Of a stretch of 64,000 bases of DNA, positions 49,380 to 61,156 are shown one piece after another. The notes under the pieces are model-generated. The model searched no databases. It worked only from the letters and a program-made list of their open reading frames with translations, and had not been told where the DNA came from. Within the stretch, counting starts at the first letter, position 1. Every line of letters begins with the position of its first letter. Source of the DNA: Cephalotus follicularis (taxonomy: Eukaryota; Streptophyta; Magnoliopsida; Oxalidales; Cephalotaceae). Position numbers and translations under genes: made by a program. The stretch covers positions 65,188-129,187 of the forward strand of contig BDDD01002933.1 in assembly GCA_001972305.1 (NCBI GenBank), given 5' to 3'.

Positions 49380-50215
49380 GTTCAGAGATGTTTTTCCCGG
49401 GATTTGACGTTGTTGCCACCAGACAGAGAGATAGAATTTGTGATTGATTTGATACCAGGAACTGTGCCGATTTCTTGAGCACCGTACGGAATGGCACCGA
49501 TAGAATTGAAGAGTTATAGATACAGTTACAGAATCTTCTAGACAAAGGTTTCATAAGACCTAGTGCTTCACCTTGGAGAGCACCTGTTGTTTTTGTCAAG
49601 AAGAAAGATGGATCGCTCCGTATGTGTATTGACTACCGACAACTCAATAAAATGACAGTGAAGAATAAGAACCCTCTACCGCACATTGATGAGCTGTTCG
49701 ATCAGCTAAGAGGGGCGACAGTGTTTTCTAAGCTCGACTTGAGATCGGGCTACCACCAGTTGAAAGTCAGACCGGAGGATCTTCCGAAGACGGATTTTAG
49801 ATCGAGATATGGCGATTATGAGTTCTTAGTTATGCCTTTTAGTGTGACTAATGCTCCTGCGACTTTCATGGACCTGATGAACCGAGTGTTCAGACAGTAT
49901 TTTCATCAATTCATTGTAGTGTTCATTGATGACATCTTGGTCTATTCCAGTACCGATGAGGAGCATGCCCAGCACCTTTACATTATATTGCAAACATTGA
50001 GAGATCATCGATTGTATGCCAAATTCAACAAGTGCGAGTTTTGGTTATCGGAGGTTGCTTTTCTTGGGCATATTGTTTCTGGTGATGGTTTCAGTTGATC
50101 CATCGAAAGTAGAGGCAGTAGGGTATTATCGTCGGCTTGTTGAGAGTTCTTCCCGTATTGCTACAGCATTGACCGGATTGACACAGAAGAACGCTACCCT
50201 TGGGTAGGATAGTGG
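49380..50215 (+). pseudogene. Element J RT relic and RNase H remnant
   Basis: RT blocks [74 protein letters not shown] and the catalytic [15 protein letters not shown] (near 49925). [19 protein letters not shown] starts the next part, after which the RNase H is much shorter than in D. Several breaks. Confidence 0.85.
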
Positions 50216-50219
50216 ATAT

Positions 50220-51176
50220 TGGATTACAAAAAGTGGCTACTGCTATTGATGAAGGATTGAAACCCGATTTCTCCCTATCTACGGATGGGTTATTGAGATA
50301 CAGGAATAGAATTTGCATTCCACCTGATAACGAGTTAAAGGAAGAGCTTCTTTCCCAAACTCATAAATCTTGTCTCTCTATCAATCCAGGGAGTACGAAG
50401 ATGTATCGTGACCAAAAACTTAGCTATTGGTGGATTGGCATGAAGCGAGAAATCGCAGAGTTTGTATTGAGATGCCTCACTTGTCAGCAAGTAAAGGCAG
50501 AGCACTAAAGATCGACAGGCTTGCTTCAGCCTTTGCTCTTTCCTGAGTGGAAATGGGAGCACATTACCATGGATTTCCTGTCTGGGTTGCCTTTGACTCG
50601 TGACAAAAATGATGGTATATGGGTTGTGGTCGATCGACTCACGAAGTCGGCCCACTTTCTACCGATTCAGATGACTTATTCTAGAGAAAAGTTGTCCAGA
50701 TTGTTCATGAAAGAGATTGTTAAAGCACATGGAGCTCCTGTCAACATTGTTTCGGATCGAAACTCTCGCTTCACTTCTGGTTTTTGGAGAAAGTTACAGG
50801 TAGCTATGGGTACAAAATTGAGTTTCAGCACTGTTTTTCATCCCCAAACAGATGGTTTATCCGAAAGGACCATTCAGACATTGGAGAACATGCTTCAAGC
50901 ATGCATTCTCGACTTTGGAGGTAGTTGGGATGACTAATTACATTTGGTTGTATTCTCGTATAAGAATAGTTATCACAAGAGCATACAGATGGCTCCCCAT
51001 GAAGCCCTATATGGTGGGAAGTGTCGATCACCAGTTGTTAGGATCAGGTTTGTAAAAAGAGTATTTTGGAGACAGAGATTAGACAGATTACCGTAGAGAA
51101 AGTGAAATTTATTAGAGATTGACTAATTGTTGCACAGAGTAGACAGAAAAGCTATATTGATGTTCATCGCAGAGGC
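50220..51176 (+). pseudogene. Element J integrase relic
   Basis: Zinc-binding part with [18 protein letters not shown] and CLTCQQVKAEH (50360-50508). The core has [67 protein letters not shown]. Typical Tekay integrase, moderately broken toward its end. Confidence 0.88.
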
Positions 51177-51611
51177 TTGGAGTTTAGTGTTGGTGACCAT
51201 GTTTTCCTCAAAGTGTCGCCCACTAAAGGAGTGATGAGATTCGGGAAGAAAGGGAAGCTTTCTCCTCGTTTTATTGGACCTTTCGAGGTATTGGATCGGA
51301 TTGGCCGACTTGCTTACAGGCTTTCCTTGCCTCCAGCATTGTCGGGAGTGCATGATGTGTTCCATGTTTCTCAGTTGAGAAGATATGTTCGAGATCCTTC
51401 ACACATTATTGAGTATGGTCAGATTCGTCTAGAACCTGACTTATCATTTACAGAGACTCCTATACAGATTATTGACCGACATATCAGAGTATCGAGGAAC
51501 AACATCATCCCTTTGGTCAGTGTTCTATGGCAGTATCATGGTCCTATGGAGAGCACCTGGGAGCGCGAGGATGATATAAGAGAGACATATCCTGTCCTAT
51601 TTGATTGATCA
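51177..51611 (+). pseudogene. Element J integrase tail with chromodomain-like end
   Basis: VGDHVFLKVSPTKGVMRFGK, SPRFIGPFEVLDRIGRLAY, HDVFHVSQLRRYV, then the tail RVSRNNIIPLVSVLWQYHGP, STWEREDDIRETYPVLFD. It matches the Tekay/Del chromodomain-like ending, which places J in chromoviruses. Confidence 0.88.
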
Positions 51612-51643
51612 ATTGACCGATGAATCTGGGGACCAGATTCTTT

Positions 51644-51657
51644 TAAGGAGGGGAGAA
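51644..51657 (+). promoter_or_regulatory. Polypurine tract of element J
   Basis: TAAGGAGGGGAGAA directly before the LTR start TGTGACAACCC. Confidence 0.88.
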
Positions 51658-53284
51658 TGTGACAACCCAAATTCCCTTTTGTACTGTTCATGCATACATT
51701 GTACCGTATTTTACCGTATTGTACTGTATCGGACCATATTGTATAGTATTGAATTGAGGTATTCTTATACCTATTGAGATTGTATTGGTTTTATGCATGT
51801 ACAGTCGGGATTTTGAGCTGAGTTTTGGAGAGTTGACCGAATCGACTATATAAGTAAATTCTCGCTCTCACTCTCTCATTTTTCACACATTCTTCTCCCT
51901 CTCTCTATCCTTCTCCCTTTCTCTCTCTCAAGCTGGAGCCTCCATCTTCCTCTCTTGCAGCCAGATTTGTAGCTCCTTCAAGAAGGACACTGATTACAAG
52001 TGGTGGCTTACCGATTGAACAAGAAAGTAGCGGATTATTGGGCGATTTCTGCCGATCGATTGATTGGAAGCTCAACTTTTGGAGCTTCAGTGATAGGTAA
52101 GACTTCTTTACTGAAGTGTCTACTGCTTTATTGATTGATTGATTGAATTGCATGATTGAATGACTGATTGAATGATTGAATTGAATGTATTGAGTGAAAT
52201 TGGGGTTTTTAGGGTTTATAGCAAACCCTTAACCTAATTGTTAATAGAAAGATTGAAATGTTAAATTGAAGGTTGTAACTAGTTTTACTAACCTTAAATA
52301 CTGATTTTTAACCCTTAGTTTCTTAAAGAATGAATTTGATTGGATTTTGGCTTGAAAATTGCTGGTTTTTTGTAGAAAAACCGGCCATTCCTAGCAAAGA
52401 CATCGATCCCTTTGCCCATGGACATCGATGTCTTTCAATTTGGGATGCAGCCTCCTTATTTTCGCAGCAAAAACATCGATGTCTTTGAAAGGCGTGACGT
52501 CTTTTGCTTGACATGCCTTTCCCCCAGAGAAGGCGTCGACACGAGACATCAATGTGCATTCCCAGGTCAATGATGTTGTATTAACATCGGTCGCATGCTC
52601 TATAGGATATTGATTGATTGGTTGATTGGGTGTTTCATACACCACCATTGAGTGTCTGCCATTGATTGATTGATTGTTATAGATCCTATCCGTATGCTCT
52701 GTTATGGGCCACTGTCATACGGGTAGTCTGATCACCAATTGTACATATGCATTTGCCATGTCATGCATTGAGATTGTACACCGCACATTGAGGTTGTATA
52801 GATTGTCCCCGATATTGCACATTGTACATGCATACATGCTGCATGAGGTTTCTGCTTAGCCAGTGTGGCTAACCCCATCCTTCGGGGTGGGGCTGTGTTG
52901 TACCTTGTGTGCAGCATAGGTAGCACAGCAGGTAGCAGCGGACAGAAGGACTGAAGACTCGTTTGATCGCATGACTGCTTGGGTACCGCAGAACTGGTTA
53001 TGATATTGTAGTGAAAGGATTGGAATGTATTGTATTGTAATATTGTAGTGAAGGATTGATAAGTGTATTGTAAAAGATTGGTATTGTGAAGGACTATTAT
53101 TGCAAAGGATTTGTATTGTATTGCAATGTATGGATGGATTATTGATGTTGTAGCTTCCGCAAATGAGATACATTGTAGAGTTTTAAGTTTTTCCGCATTT
53201 TTATATTGCTAGTCCTGACCATTGTATTGTGTATTGGATTGAGAGTAATGCCACGTGTCTGCTCTGCGGGGGCGGGGTTTTACA
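51658..53284 (+). repeat. 3' LTR of element J
   Basis: 1627 bp, TGTGACAACCC to GGGGTTTTACA, then ACTGT. TATA-like CTATATAAG at 51846. The palindrome cluster at 52395-52545 is a shorter version of that in the 5' LTR. It includes a long CT-rich stretch (51870-51935) after the TATA. Confidence 0.9.
52395..52545. repeat. ATCGATG-type cluster in J 3' LTR
   Basis: GACATCGATCC, GGACATCGATGTCTTTC, AACATCGATGTCTTTG and GGCGTCGACACG. Counterpart of the first part of 38310-38640. Confidence 0.85.
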
Positions 53285-53413
53285 ACTGTCCAGCTCCGTC
53301 GTGTTGGGATAATGTAGGAGAATGCATCATCGAAGGACCCGAGCTAGTCCAGATCACTACTGAAAAAGTGACAATAGCTAGGGAAAGATTGAAGGTAGCT
53401 CAATCCTAACAAA
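53285..53413 (+). pseudogene. Element I integrase continuation
   Basis: 129 bp aligning with D 18474-18600 at DNA level (GAAGGACCCGAGCTAGTCCA, the GATTGAAGGTAGCTCAATCC stretch). The first five bases are the J duplication ACTGT. After 53413 the sequence switches to H. The chromodomain and 3' LTR of I are not in the window. Confidence 0.85.
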
Positions 53414-54029
53414 AGAGTTGAGGCTTTCCCCTCGTTGAAGTCCCCTGCTCCTTTTTATAATACATCCTTTGGGTGCTCTCCGCGGATCTTGCTGAGTAGT
53501 GGCTTCTGGTTGGCATAGCTCCCTTGAATGAATGAAGTCTGGTGCGACTTCTCTGCTGTGTATGGCCTGTGTGGCTATCCTTTCATTCTCAGTATTTGCT
53601 AATCTATGTAACCCTATATGTAATGAACTTCATACTAGTGGAACCTCATGGATGATTGAGAAAGTGGATGTAGGCATATTCTGTGCCGAACCACTATAAA
53701 TTGACTGTCTCTTTCTACTCTTTCTTTTATCATGTATGTGTGTATGCATGGATGTTATGTCCATATGGTTGTAGGTTTGGCCCTCTGTCGAGGAGACTAA
53801 GGATAGGCAAGACCTTGGGGCGTGGCGCCAGTCCACTGCAGTGGGTAGCCAAGGCGTAGGTGGACATCCAATCCTCTGTTCTCGTGCTATGCTGGGAAGA
53901 GAAGAAAAAAAAAGTATGAAGGAGAAGATGACAGAAGGAAATCTATATGACTAGTTTGTGGCACGGGTTATGGTTAAAGTCATCCCAGTTCTCTTGTAAC
54001 AGCTCAGGTTTCGGGAGCGGGTCGTTACA
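53414..54029 (+). repeat. 5' LTR of element H, right part only
   Basis: Aligns with 61443-62028 (AGTTGAGGCT, the TTGGCATAGCTCCCTTGAAT stretch, the GTGTGTATGCATGGATG stretch, and the end GTTACA). Contains the likely TATA box. Confidence 0.85.
53694..53700 (+). promoter_or_regulatory. Likely TATA box of H
   Basis: CTATAAA after GAACCA, followed by a CT-rich stretch. It is kept at 61692-61698 in the other LTR. Confidence 0.5.
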
Positions 54030-56206
54030 AATTTTTGTATCAGAGAGACCGGTTTAGTGATCTGTGTGGTTCTGAAATTCTTTGAGGTTGGAGGGAACTT
54101 TAAATATGGGAAGTTGGCGATTCGTCTGAGTATGAGGAGTATGTGACAACACTGAGGTTGGGATTCTCCAATTTCTGGTATGGCAGATGGTATATGTGGA
54201 GGACATCAATTGGTTTTGTCACTGGACTTGTGCCTGACAAGTAATCCAGAGCGTCAAGAACCTGGTAAGCTGAGAATCTGGTAAGTGGTAGTGGTTGCAG
54301 ATGATCAGTAAATGGAAAAACTCCTTTTCGTTATGTGATTTTCTTATTTCAATCACTTGTTCTCTAAAAACTAACGCATGTGCTGAAAATGTGTGGTGAC
54401 AGGTTCTATGGTATTTGGAAGTTTGTGCCCCCTGGGTGAGGCTAAGTTTGCGTTTGATCCGATGGCCATCTAACAGTCCATTGGTCTATGATCTGATTGT
54501 TAAGTGGTACTGCCCCTGGGTTCCATACCTAGATCTGCACCTTTCGTCGGTCTATAACGAATTGTTGCGTTGAGTGCAGACACGCAGGATCCGCTACTCT
54601 TGCCAACAGACCTTGTGGGTTGCCCTTGCATGTGATTGCCGGTGAAGGTGTGCTGGAATAGCCCCTTATCTCGATGTTCATGCTATGGTTGTGGATCCTG
54701 GATGCTGTTTTGCTAGGCTCTCATGGCCGAGGAGGAGTGTGCGTTCGATCCCCTTTCCATTCAGCAGTGCCATTGTCTATGATGAACTGTTGGGTATGAA
54801 CTACGCTTAGGTTCCATACCCGGATCTGCTCATTTCATTGGTCTATGATGGAATGATGTGTGAGAGCAGCAGGGAAACCCGCTAACTTCTTTGGTCAAAC
54901 CATGCTGAGTTCAAAGACATGGGGTTGCCAACCAGGGAGGGGTTGAGTGGTGATGCATCGACCTCCCAGTCGATGTCCTCATCATGATTGCCGACGAGGG
55001 TGTTGCCTCAGGCCCCTTAGTCGATGTTCATCGTTTATGCATTACCCCTCAGGGAATTGTCGTACTTGCGAGCGAGGACCTCCGATGGAAGTTGCCAGTT
55101 AAGCTAGGTTTTTTTCGATAAGGGCGGAGCTCTGCCGGTGATACGCGGGCCGCTCGATCGATGTTCTCCTCAACTATGCTGATGCAGGGGTTGCGAGCAC
55201 TACAGTGCTGGCCCTTCATTAACGCTGGTGATCTTCTTTAACTCTTCGGGGGAGGGTCGTCCCTGATCAGCCGGGAACCCCTGTGGAGCGGTCGTGAATC
55301 CTCAGAGGGAAGGATAGTGCTTACAAGCCAAAAGAACCTCTGTTGGAGACCGAGTCATGGTATCCATGTGTTGACATGAGTAGGGACTGGTGCACACCCT
55401 TTAGCCATGATTTTTCCTCCTGCCTAATGTACGCGCTGTTTGAGATGAGCTGATAGATTTTCGACGGCAGATGCTCGTATGGGCCGTTGGGCCAAGGTTT
55501 TGGTTGATGTGTTGTTTTGCAGGTATTGCGGAAGTGGCTCCGCCGGGCTTGAGGATCTCAAGACATGGCCGACATGATTCTGACTTATCTTGTTATCTTG
55601 CTGACGTGATATTGGCACAACATATATTATGATCGATGGTCATTCTGTCTTATCTTGTTATCTTGCTGACGTGATGTTGGCACATCATATATTATGATCG
55701 ATGGTCATTCCGGTCGGGCAGTGGTATCTATTCGTATATGTTGCTGATGAATTTTCTAGTTGATCTCCTATGGTCTATGGACTCCTGGCACATCTCTTTT
55801 ATCACTGCTAATGGTTGTTCCAGCAGGTTGTATCTTATTTCTAGTATCAGCATGTTACGGAGGATTGCTGTGGTTATGACTGCAGAGAAGCTCATTAATT
55901 GCCGAAGTGGTTCCCGTAGTCTTAAGCATCCTCTGATCCCCTGATACTGTGATTTTCTTGAGCAGCCTTATTTTCTCTGAAGATGAATACCTTACTGAGC
56001 AGTTTCCTTGGATGCGTTGTCCTCGGACTTATGTTGGTTAGCATCTCTGGATCTTGAGCAGTCCTCAGACTATGAACTCTAGAGTCCTTGCTTGGGTGTG
56101 TTCATCAGGCATTGTGAAGATCTTACCGGGTAGTGTGATCTCTCCTCGGCTTCTGTCATGGCAGGCAAGCGAATTTTGGGGACAAAATTCTTAAAGGATG
56201 GAGGAT
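54030..56206 (+). other. Internal region of H, no coding capacity seen
   Basis: Opens with a PBS-like TGTATCAGAGA at about 54036 and ends with the PPT TTAAAGGATGGAGGAT (56191-56206). No gag, protease, RT or integrase motif in any frame. Contains degenerate repeats of the form TGATTGCCG, spacer, AGCCCCT, then TCGATGTTCAT (near 54637, 54970 and 55135), shared with the 3' LTR, and a 65-bp tandem pair (55584-55713). Confidence 0.75.
55584..55713. repeat. 65-bp tandem pair in H
   Basis: CTTATCTTGTTATCTTGCTG recurs at 55584 and 55649, with GATCGATGGTCATTC at the end of each unit. Confidence 0.88.
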
Positions 56207-57379
56207 TGTAATACCCAGGTACGACTTTCAGAGGATTCTCTTTGTCGTCTGCTTGTGAAGGCCTAGTTTGGGTTTTATTATTTTCCTTGAGATATTGGGC
56301 GTCCTCTCTTGTGCATATTAAGGCCCAAAAGTGGTGTTATTAGGAAGAGTCATTTATTTTGACTAAGTCCATATGTAAAGCTTACAAGAGAAGCTAACAG
56401 TTTCCAATGTGACAAGACTTGTGTCAGGGAGAGTGTGTGAAGTGATATACCTGGCGCCTTGGGCAGAAGGAAGAAGTTAGTGAGAAGAAGTCTGTGAGAA
56501 GTGAGAAAAAGAGAAGAAGTTACTGAGAAGTAGGTAGTAAGAAGAAGAAGGAAGAAAGGGAAGACGCTGAATGAACTCTGTTTGGGTGAGTTGTGAGTAC
56601 TCCCTGTGAGGTTCAAGCTTCCTCTTTCGTTGGATCCTTACTTCTGGCGTGACTGAGCATTTCCTCTACAAGTCTTGTTTCTCTTCTTCTCCATTTCTTC
56701 TGTAGTCAAACATGGTTGAAGGTGATTCTCACTGGTCTTTGAAGTCCTTACCCGAGTTTGGTATGGCAGATTCGAAGTTCCTCAGTACATTGAGCAGTGA
56801 GTTGGTATCCCTGGTGTGTTTGACATTTGAGATAGCAAAACGTGAATCTTCTGGTAGATCCGAAGCTCTAGATGGGATGTTTGGGTTATGGGAATGTGAA
56901 GAATCTAGATGTATGGTGGATTCGGAGTTACAAGGAACTGGTAAGCGTTGCAGGAGCTGGTCTTCAGAGACCCAGGTATGTGACATTTTACGGTGGTTTC
57001 GTTTATGGTTATACTAACTTAACCCTTTTGTGTTGAGGTGTTCTGTGAGTTTGTGTTTTAGCATTTAGATTCTGGGTAGACGACGTTCCTCAGATCTTAT
57101 GCGACGAAATACAGCTGTTATGGTCAAGTAAGATGCGTGTTCTTGCAAGGGAGTTAGTGCGATGTGCGTCCTGGCAGAGGAGTCAGGTTATGTGTATCCC
57201 CTGCTGAGCAGTGCATGATAAGCTTTCCTTGCAGAGTAGTCCACGTCGGGCGTCCCTTGGTGAGCAGTGCATGTCAAGCATCTTCGTGAGTATTTACCAG
57301 TTGAAGTGTCTCCTTGGTAGTGGCTCAGCGGTGATTCACGGTCCCTATTGGACGAAACAAACGCTACGTGATTACCGAT

Positions 57380-57550
57380 GAGGTAGCTTCTCGATCGACG
57401 TTCATATGGTGTAGTGCAGGGCTTGTGATTGCCGACGGGGGTGGGCTCGCGTAGCCCCTCGATCGATGTTCATGTAGTGAGGTGCGCCAAACGTGTGATT
57501 GCCGGGGAAGGAGTGCTCGCGTAGCCCTTCTACCGTAGTTCATGCGGTGT
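57380..57550. repeat. Degenerate repeats of about 85 bp in H LTR
   Basis: Two to three units with GTGATTGCCG, GGGGTGGGCTCGCGTAGCCC, then TTCATG. Related units also occur in the internal region of H near 54637, 54970 and 55135. Confidence 0.75.
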
Positions 57551-57862
57551 TCTAGAAGTGGGTATCTATATGCATAAATGAAGGATGTGTGCAGTCCTGT
57601 ATCCCATGACCATGTTGATGGATCTTCAACGGAGGTTTTATTTGTGCTTGATGAGGTGGTTCCAGCTATGGAAGCGTGGGAGTAAAAGGTTTTCCTTAGT
57701 TTTGCCCGTCCTCCCGGACTTGGACCAGCTCGGTCCCTGAAGATGTTTTGTCTGGTGAGCCCTGGTGCATCCCTTGGGTACTGGGCCGGGGTGAGATTTC
57801 ATCTCCTTAGTGTAAGTTGAGCGTTGGTGGGACCTCGGGTAGGTGTCCCATGCTTGGCGTTG

Positions 57863-58072
57863 GTCTCCCCAAGCATTTACTGTTGTGGTGGTCTCCCCGG
57901 GCATTTGCTGTGTGGTGGTCTCCTTGGGCATTTGCTGTTGTTGTGGTCTCCTTGGGCTTTTGCTGTTGTGGTTGTCTCCCTGGGCATTTGCTGTTGTGGT
58001 TGTCTCCTCGGGCATTTGCTTGTGTGGTGGTCTTCCCGGGTATCGCTTGTGTAGTGGTCTCCTCAGACGTTG
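57863..58072. repeat. VNTR of about 30-33 bp in H LTR
   Basis: About seven units of the form GTGGTCTCCxxGGGCATTTG plus CTGTTGTG. Long open frames over it on both strands are by-products of a unit length near a multiple of three. Confidence 0.88.
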
Positions 58073-58217
58073 ACTGAGCAAAGTGGCTTCTCTAATGTTT
58101 TGTTGAAGATGCCTTCTCGGGCGTGAATCTCCTCGGGCTACCTGGTCTGGTGCTGGGAGTTGGTTGGTATCTTTGGATGGTTGATATCTGTGGATGGGCT
58201 GTTGTTCCGTGGGTGGT

Positions 58218-58660
58218 CTGGTACTTGCGGAGCTTTTTGCCTGGTACTTTGTAGTGCTTGTGGCCTGGTACTTGCGGAGCTTGTTGCCTGGTACTTTGTA
58301 GTACTTGTGACCTAGTAGTTGCGGAGCTTGTCGTCTGGTGCCTTACAGTGATTGTGATCTGTTGTGGTCTGCCGTTGTGGTTCCCCTGGCATCGTGATCT
58401 GTTATGGTCTGCCGTTGTGGTTCCCCTCGCATTGTGGTCTGGCTTGTTGTCTGGGCAGGCAATGCTTGTGTTCTAGCTTGTTGTCTGGGCAGGCAGTGCT
58501 TGTGGTCTGGCTTGTTGTCCACCACCTTGCAAAGGTTGTGGTCTGGCTTGTGGTCCGGTACCTTGTAGTACTTGTTGTCTGGCATTGTGGTCTGACATCT
58601 TGCAGAGGTCATCGTCTGACATGTTGCAGAGGCCTTCGTCTGGCATATTACAGAGGTGGT
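58218..58660. repeat. Compound VNTR in H LTR
   Basis: A 47-bp unit (CTGGTACTTGCGGAGCT, starts 58218, 58265 and 58312) gives way to a 41-bp unit (GTGGTCTGCCGTTGTGGTTC). Units of 37 bp (GCTTGTTGTCTGGGCAGGCA) and about 24 bp (TCTGACATCTTGCAGAGG) follow. Confidence 0.85.
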
Positions 58661-59929
58661 GATCAAGGGTCCAGAGGAGAAAGTCTGCAGAGGATGTGTT
58701 TCCCCTAGCCTTAGACTAAGGTGTTAAGTGATCACGTGCAGAACACGAGGGTGCTCTCCTCGAGTCTAAGTGACACAGTGCGTGTTGGTGTTGTCACACC
58801 CCGCTATTTCAATTCCAATTCCATTAAGACAAGCATATATGGTGGCATCAGATATATAAATATAATCCAGCCTTTCATTCAACAATTCAAATAATCATAA
58901 GCGGAAGCATTCAAATCTGGATTATAAAATAAACCATCCGCACGTAGCCCATACTACGTGCAGGTACAATCCAACAATATCCTTAAACAAAAGGAAAATA
59001 CAACAATAACGGGGTATGAACCGTTCATTACAATACAGTACATCGACAAAATAACAAGCTTAAGTCGAAATTGTAGGGGTTAGTCGTTGTCCTCACTTGG
59101 CTAAGTAGGAAGATAATGCATGCTAAGGAATATATGAATGCAACATGTATGACAGTTTATATTTAAAATATCAATTTAAATGTGCCAATATATAAGCAAT
59201 CATGCCAAGTGGCCATAGACAGTACAAATGCAAGAATACCGCACAAGGGTACAATCAATCAATCTAATGGTTGTCCGAAGACCGGTATTGGGCATCAAGA
59301 CGTCGCTAACCTCTAGCCTACGTCGAGCCACCTAGCTATCACCCCAACTCCGCTGATGATAGGAGGTAAACAGTACTACCGGAATTTAGCGTGCAGTTAA
59401 CAATCAAGCTCTGCATTGCAGGCAGTTTTGGTGTGTACTCTAGCCAACTCCTGGCACATAGGATTACCTCCGTTAGCCAATGACATCTGCCACCACTCGA
59501 CTAATCGGCAATATGCATAAACAATCAATTCAATCCGTACAATCCATTATAATATTACATATATGTATAATATGCAATATAAAATTGTTTTCTTTAGAAT
59601 ATTAACAATTCAGTGATCGTACATCTCATAAGAAGAAACGATATCAATACAGTAGTGGTTTCCAGTTTGGGAAACAAAACAGTAGGTACCTCACATAGGA
59701 GGAAAATCAGTAGTTCTTTTAGCAATAATCTTTCATTCGAAAATGATAGTTTATATCATAAATTGTGCATATAACAATTAGTTTGTTCAATCTTTGTAAA
59801 TATGGAACAATAGTGTTTATAACAATCATTAGCATATACTAGTTAATATTAGCATATACAGAAACAATAACAAGGATAGTGGCAATTCAATTGGGCCCGA
59901 ACAAGACCTATAGCGGAATTTTAACCCAG

Positions 59930-60025
59930 GACAGTCGGCTGTTCTCAAGAACAGTCGACTGTCTTGGTTGAGCAGTCGACTGTATTCTTTTAACAGTCGA
60001 CTGTCATGAAGAACAGTCGACTGCT
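59930..60025. repeat. CAGTCGACTG cluster in G, first
   Basis: Five copies: ACAGTCGGCTGTTC, AACAGTCGACTGTC, GCAGTCGACTGTATT, AACAGTCGACTGTC and AACAGTCGACTGC. Several are perfect ACAGTCGACTGT palindromes, spaced about 17-21 bp. Confidence 0.9.
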
Positions 60026-61074
60026 TCTGCCCAGAAATGCAGGTAGTAGCAAGTTGTATATATTTCAATGTCCAATTTCTAACCAATTTCACACATGCAA
60101 TCATACAGAAAATAAACATACATGATATGCATAAAATATCTTCCATAAACATGTCATTACCCCTACCTAAATTGCTTATCCCAAGACCAATTGGAATTGA
60201 TCTTTCTCTTTGAGTTTTCCAAGCCTTTCACCAACCAATCTTTCAATTCCAGCAAGATTAATCTATATCATGCATGCATGTGGTTCAGTCATTTAACCAG
60301 TAGATTTGACTAACTATCAGCTACCATTACTACTTCAATAGTAACTTATTACCAACTCCTTAAGTCTTAAACTTCCATTTTACAACTTCCTCTTGGACTC
60401 TTGGTCAATATCTCTTTCGATTCCAGATTCTTTGATCTTAAACATGTGGACAGAAGGTGCACTTAAGGGAATCAGTAAGTTTATGACAACTAAACAACAA
60501 CTACAATTCGAATTAGGTTATTTAAACTTTCTAAGCTTCACAACCATATTCTTACTTCCTTACATTACCATTCCAATTCAAATCTAGAAGTTGTTAACCT
60601 TAACCATATTAACAGAAGACATCTAACATCCTCCTAGTTATATTATCATCATATTAGCAGTGAGTTCGGATTGAGGACTTACCAAGAAATCCAAAGCTTC
60701 AATTCTCTTCCTTTGAGCTCTCCAACTCCTCAAATGTAAGCCTTCACCAATTTCAGCAACTCTCCTCAATTCACAGTGTTTTCTAACACACATTCAGCTC
60801 CTGGACAGCTGATATAAAGCTCAGGGACCTTGAATTCGTCAAATTCCCTTACTCAGTTTCTCTCATTTCCTTCTCTCTCTCACATGCATTTTGCTTACAT
60901 TTACTTTCTCTCTTTCCCAACTTCTGTCTGCAGGTTGCAGGAGGGATAGAAGATATGCAAGTATTGCTTTTTGCATTCTCTGGCAACTGGTGACTTCGTC
61001 TATCACCTGTCCCTCATGCAATGCCATTTGATTCAGTCTAACAGCCATGCACAGACACCTGTTCTGTACAGATC

Positions 61075-61156
61075 CAGTTGACTGTCTTTAGCAGGTAGTC
61101 GGCTGTCCACACACGCATCAGACAGTCGACTGTTGCCCTGTGACAGTCGGCTATTT
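61075..61156. repeat. CAGTCGACTG cluster in G, second
   Basis: Four copies, one perfect (ACAGTCGACTGT) and three with one change (CAGTTGACTGTC, TAGTCGGCTGTCC, ACAGTCGGCTATT). Confidence 0.85.

Larger units (their letters stand above)
36687..53284 (+). mobile_element. Element J: Ty3/gypsy Tekay-type chromovirus
   Basis: 5' LTR 36687-40180 (with K inside), PBS 40184, gag, protease, RT, RNase H remnant, integrase, chromodomain-like tail, PPT, 3' LTR 51658-53284. Target duplication ACTGT in the integrase relic of I. Its protease region is split by the Sirevirus L (duplication ATCCC). It is a different Tekay family from D/I, with a distinct LTR and only distantly similar gag. LTR copies differ by a few percent and in length. 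About six or more breaks in coding parts. Confidence 0.92.
10600..53413 (+). mobile_element. Element I: old Ty3/gypsy Tekay-type element, split by D and J
   Basis: The host layer of the central stack. Visible parts are 10600-11909 (LTR), about 31773-32522 (rest of LTR), 32528-36686 (PBS, gag to integrase) and 53285-53413 (integrase continuation). The gap 11910-31772 is element D with its passengers. The gap 36687-53284 is element J with its own, flanked by the duplication ACTGT (36682-36686 and 53285-53289). The coding part has roughly ten or more breaks. The 3' LTR is not seen, because sequence passes directly into H near 53413. The left boundary is uncertain by about 50 bp. Confidence 0.8.

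Noticed and set aside
57638-58708. Open frames of about 75-150 codons on both strands
   Set aside because: They follow tandem repeats with unit length near a multiple of three and translate to monotonous repeats on either strand. There is no start context or known domain.
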